Positions 5,992-6,432 of a stretch of DNA of 6,432 bases are shown here, piece after piece (within the stretch, counting starts at the first letter, position 1; each line of letters opens with the position of its first letter). A program made the position numbers and the translations under genes. This DNA is from CAYRJA01 sp964424455 (GTDB taxonomy: Bacteria > Bacteroidota > Bacteroidia > Chitinophagales > UBA10324). A model generated the notes under the pieces. It was not told where the DNA came from. It made no database searches and saw only the letters and a program-made list of their open reading frames with translations. The DNA is taken from assembly GCA_964424455.1 (NCBI GenBank), contig CAYRJA010000132.1:1-6432 (forward strand). Reading direction: 5' to 3'.

Positions 5992-6432
5992 ATAAGAAGC
6001 GCGTAGCCTTGGTTACCGGAGCGGCAAAGGGTATAGGTAATGCCATTTCCAAAAAACTTCATGGAGAAGGATTTATGTGTATTTTGATTGATATGGATGC
6101 TGAAAATGGAATTGCACTGGCGAATGAACTTGGGGATGATACTGTGTTTTGCCATTGCAATATCGGTTATGAACCAGAGGTCAAGAAGTTATTTGCAACC
6201 GTTATCGAGAAATATGACGGTGTGGATGTTCTCGTGAATAATGCGGGCATTATACGCGATAATGTGATTTGGAAAATGCCTCAGGAGGATTTTGATGCAG
6301 TAATTAATGTAAACCTGAAAGGAACCTGGCTGATGTGCCGTGCAGTTTCTGAGATTATGAAAAAACAGAAAGGTGGCCGTATCATTAATGTTGCCTCCAG
6401 AGCATGGCTTGGGAATGCCGGGCAGTCTAATT
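5988..6432 (+). CDS. Classical short-chain dehydrogenase/reductase (FabG/BadH-like), 3' end beyond the right edge
   Basis: This is the first 148 residues of a classical NAD(P)-dependent SDR of about 250 residues. It has the cofactor loop TGAAKGIG (10-17), NNAG (84-87), the tetrad asparagine in NVNLKG (Asn109), and the catalytic serine in NVASRAWLGNAGQ (Ser137). The Tyr and Lys of the YxxxK motif lie just outside. An aspartate at the end of the second strand (Asp35 in LIDMD) suggests NAD rather than NADP. The ATG at 5988 overlaps the xdhC stop as ATGA, placing it in the same transcript. Beside benzoyl-CoA reductase genes, a role in oxidising a 2- or 3-hydroxyacyl-CoA of the alicyclic pathway, as BadH does, is plausible. 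A 3-oxoacyl-ACP reductase (FabG) cannot be excluded from this half of the protein. Confidence 0.88.
   Translation, partial: MNKKRVALVTGAAKGIGNAISKKLHGEGFMCILIDMDAENGIALANELGDDTVFCHCNIGYEPEVKKLFATVIEKYDGVDVLVNNAGIIRDNVIWKMPQEDFDAVINVNLKGTWLMCRAVSEIMKKQKGGRIINVASRAWLGNAGQSN

Noticed and set aside
5166..6155. Several minus-strand ORFs opposite xdhC and the SDR, up to 121 codons
   Set aside because: They lie opposite genes with full family motifs and have no domain of their own.

Overview
The window carries two divergent gene blocks that both point to anaerobic breakdown of aromatic acids. The minus-strand block (positions 1-4410) encodes an ATP-dependent class I benzoyl-CoA reductase. In transcription order it reads bcrC (4410-3235), bcrB (3205-1904), bcrA (1876-428) and the first half of bcrD (418 to beyond the left edge). 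This is the C-B-A-D order of the Thauera-type enzyme. BcrB and BcrC form the ring-reducing module. BcrA and BcrD form the ATP-driven electron activator, which shares a bridging [4Fe-4S] cluster. Every subunit keeps its family's signature residues and shows no frameshift.

The plus-strand block (4610 to beyond the right edge) holds a MobA/MocA-like nucleotidyltransferase, an XdhC/CoxI-family protein and the first half of a classical short-chain dehydrogenase/reductase (SDR). The three genes are joined by two 4-nt start/stop overlaps (GTGA, then ATGA) and are almost certainly one transcript. MocA and XdhC normally make, protect and insert the molybdenum cytosine dinucleotide cofactor of xanthine-oxidase-family hydroxylases. 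Their position beside a benzoyl-CoA reductase suggests, as inference, that such an enzyme lies just outside the window. The best candidate is 4-hydroxybenzoyl-CoA reductase, which would feed benzoyl-CoA to the Bcr enzyme. The SDR could act on an alicyclic hydroxyacyl-CoA after ring reduction.

The two blocks are separated by 199 bp (4411-4609) that must contain both promoters. That stretch has a perfect 6-bp inverted repeat (4517-4532), a TATAAT hexamer before the plus-strand operon, and an unused Shine-Dalgarno-like sequence on the minus strand.

The source looks like a bacterium of moderate-to-low G+C. Most starts lack a convincing Shine-Dalgarno sequence, which fits Bacteroidota or a relative, but this is weak evidence and the lineage cannot be fixed from the sequence alone. 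No RNA genes, mobile elements, CRISPR arrays or long repeats were seen. Outside the 199-bp divergent region the window is almost entirely coding.
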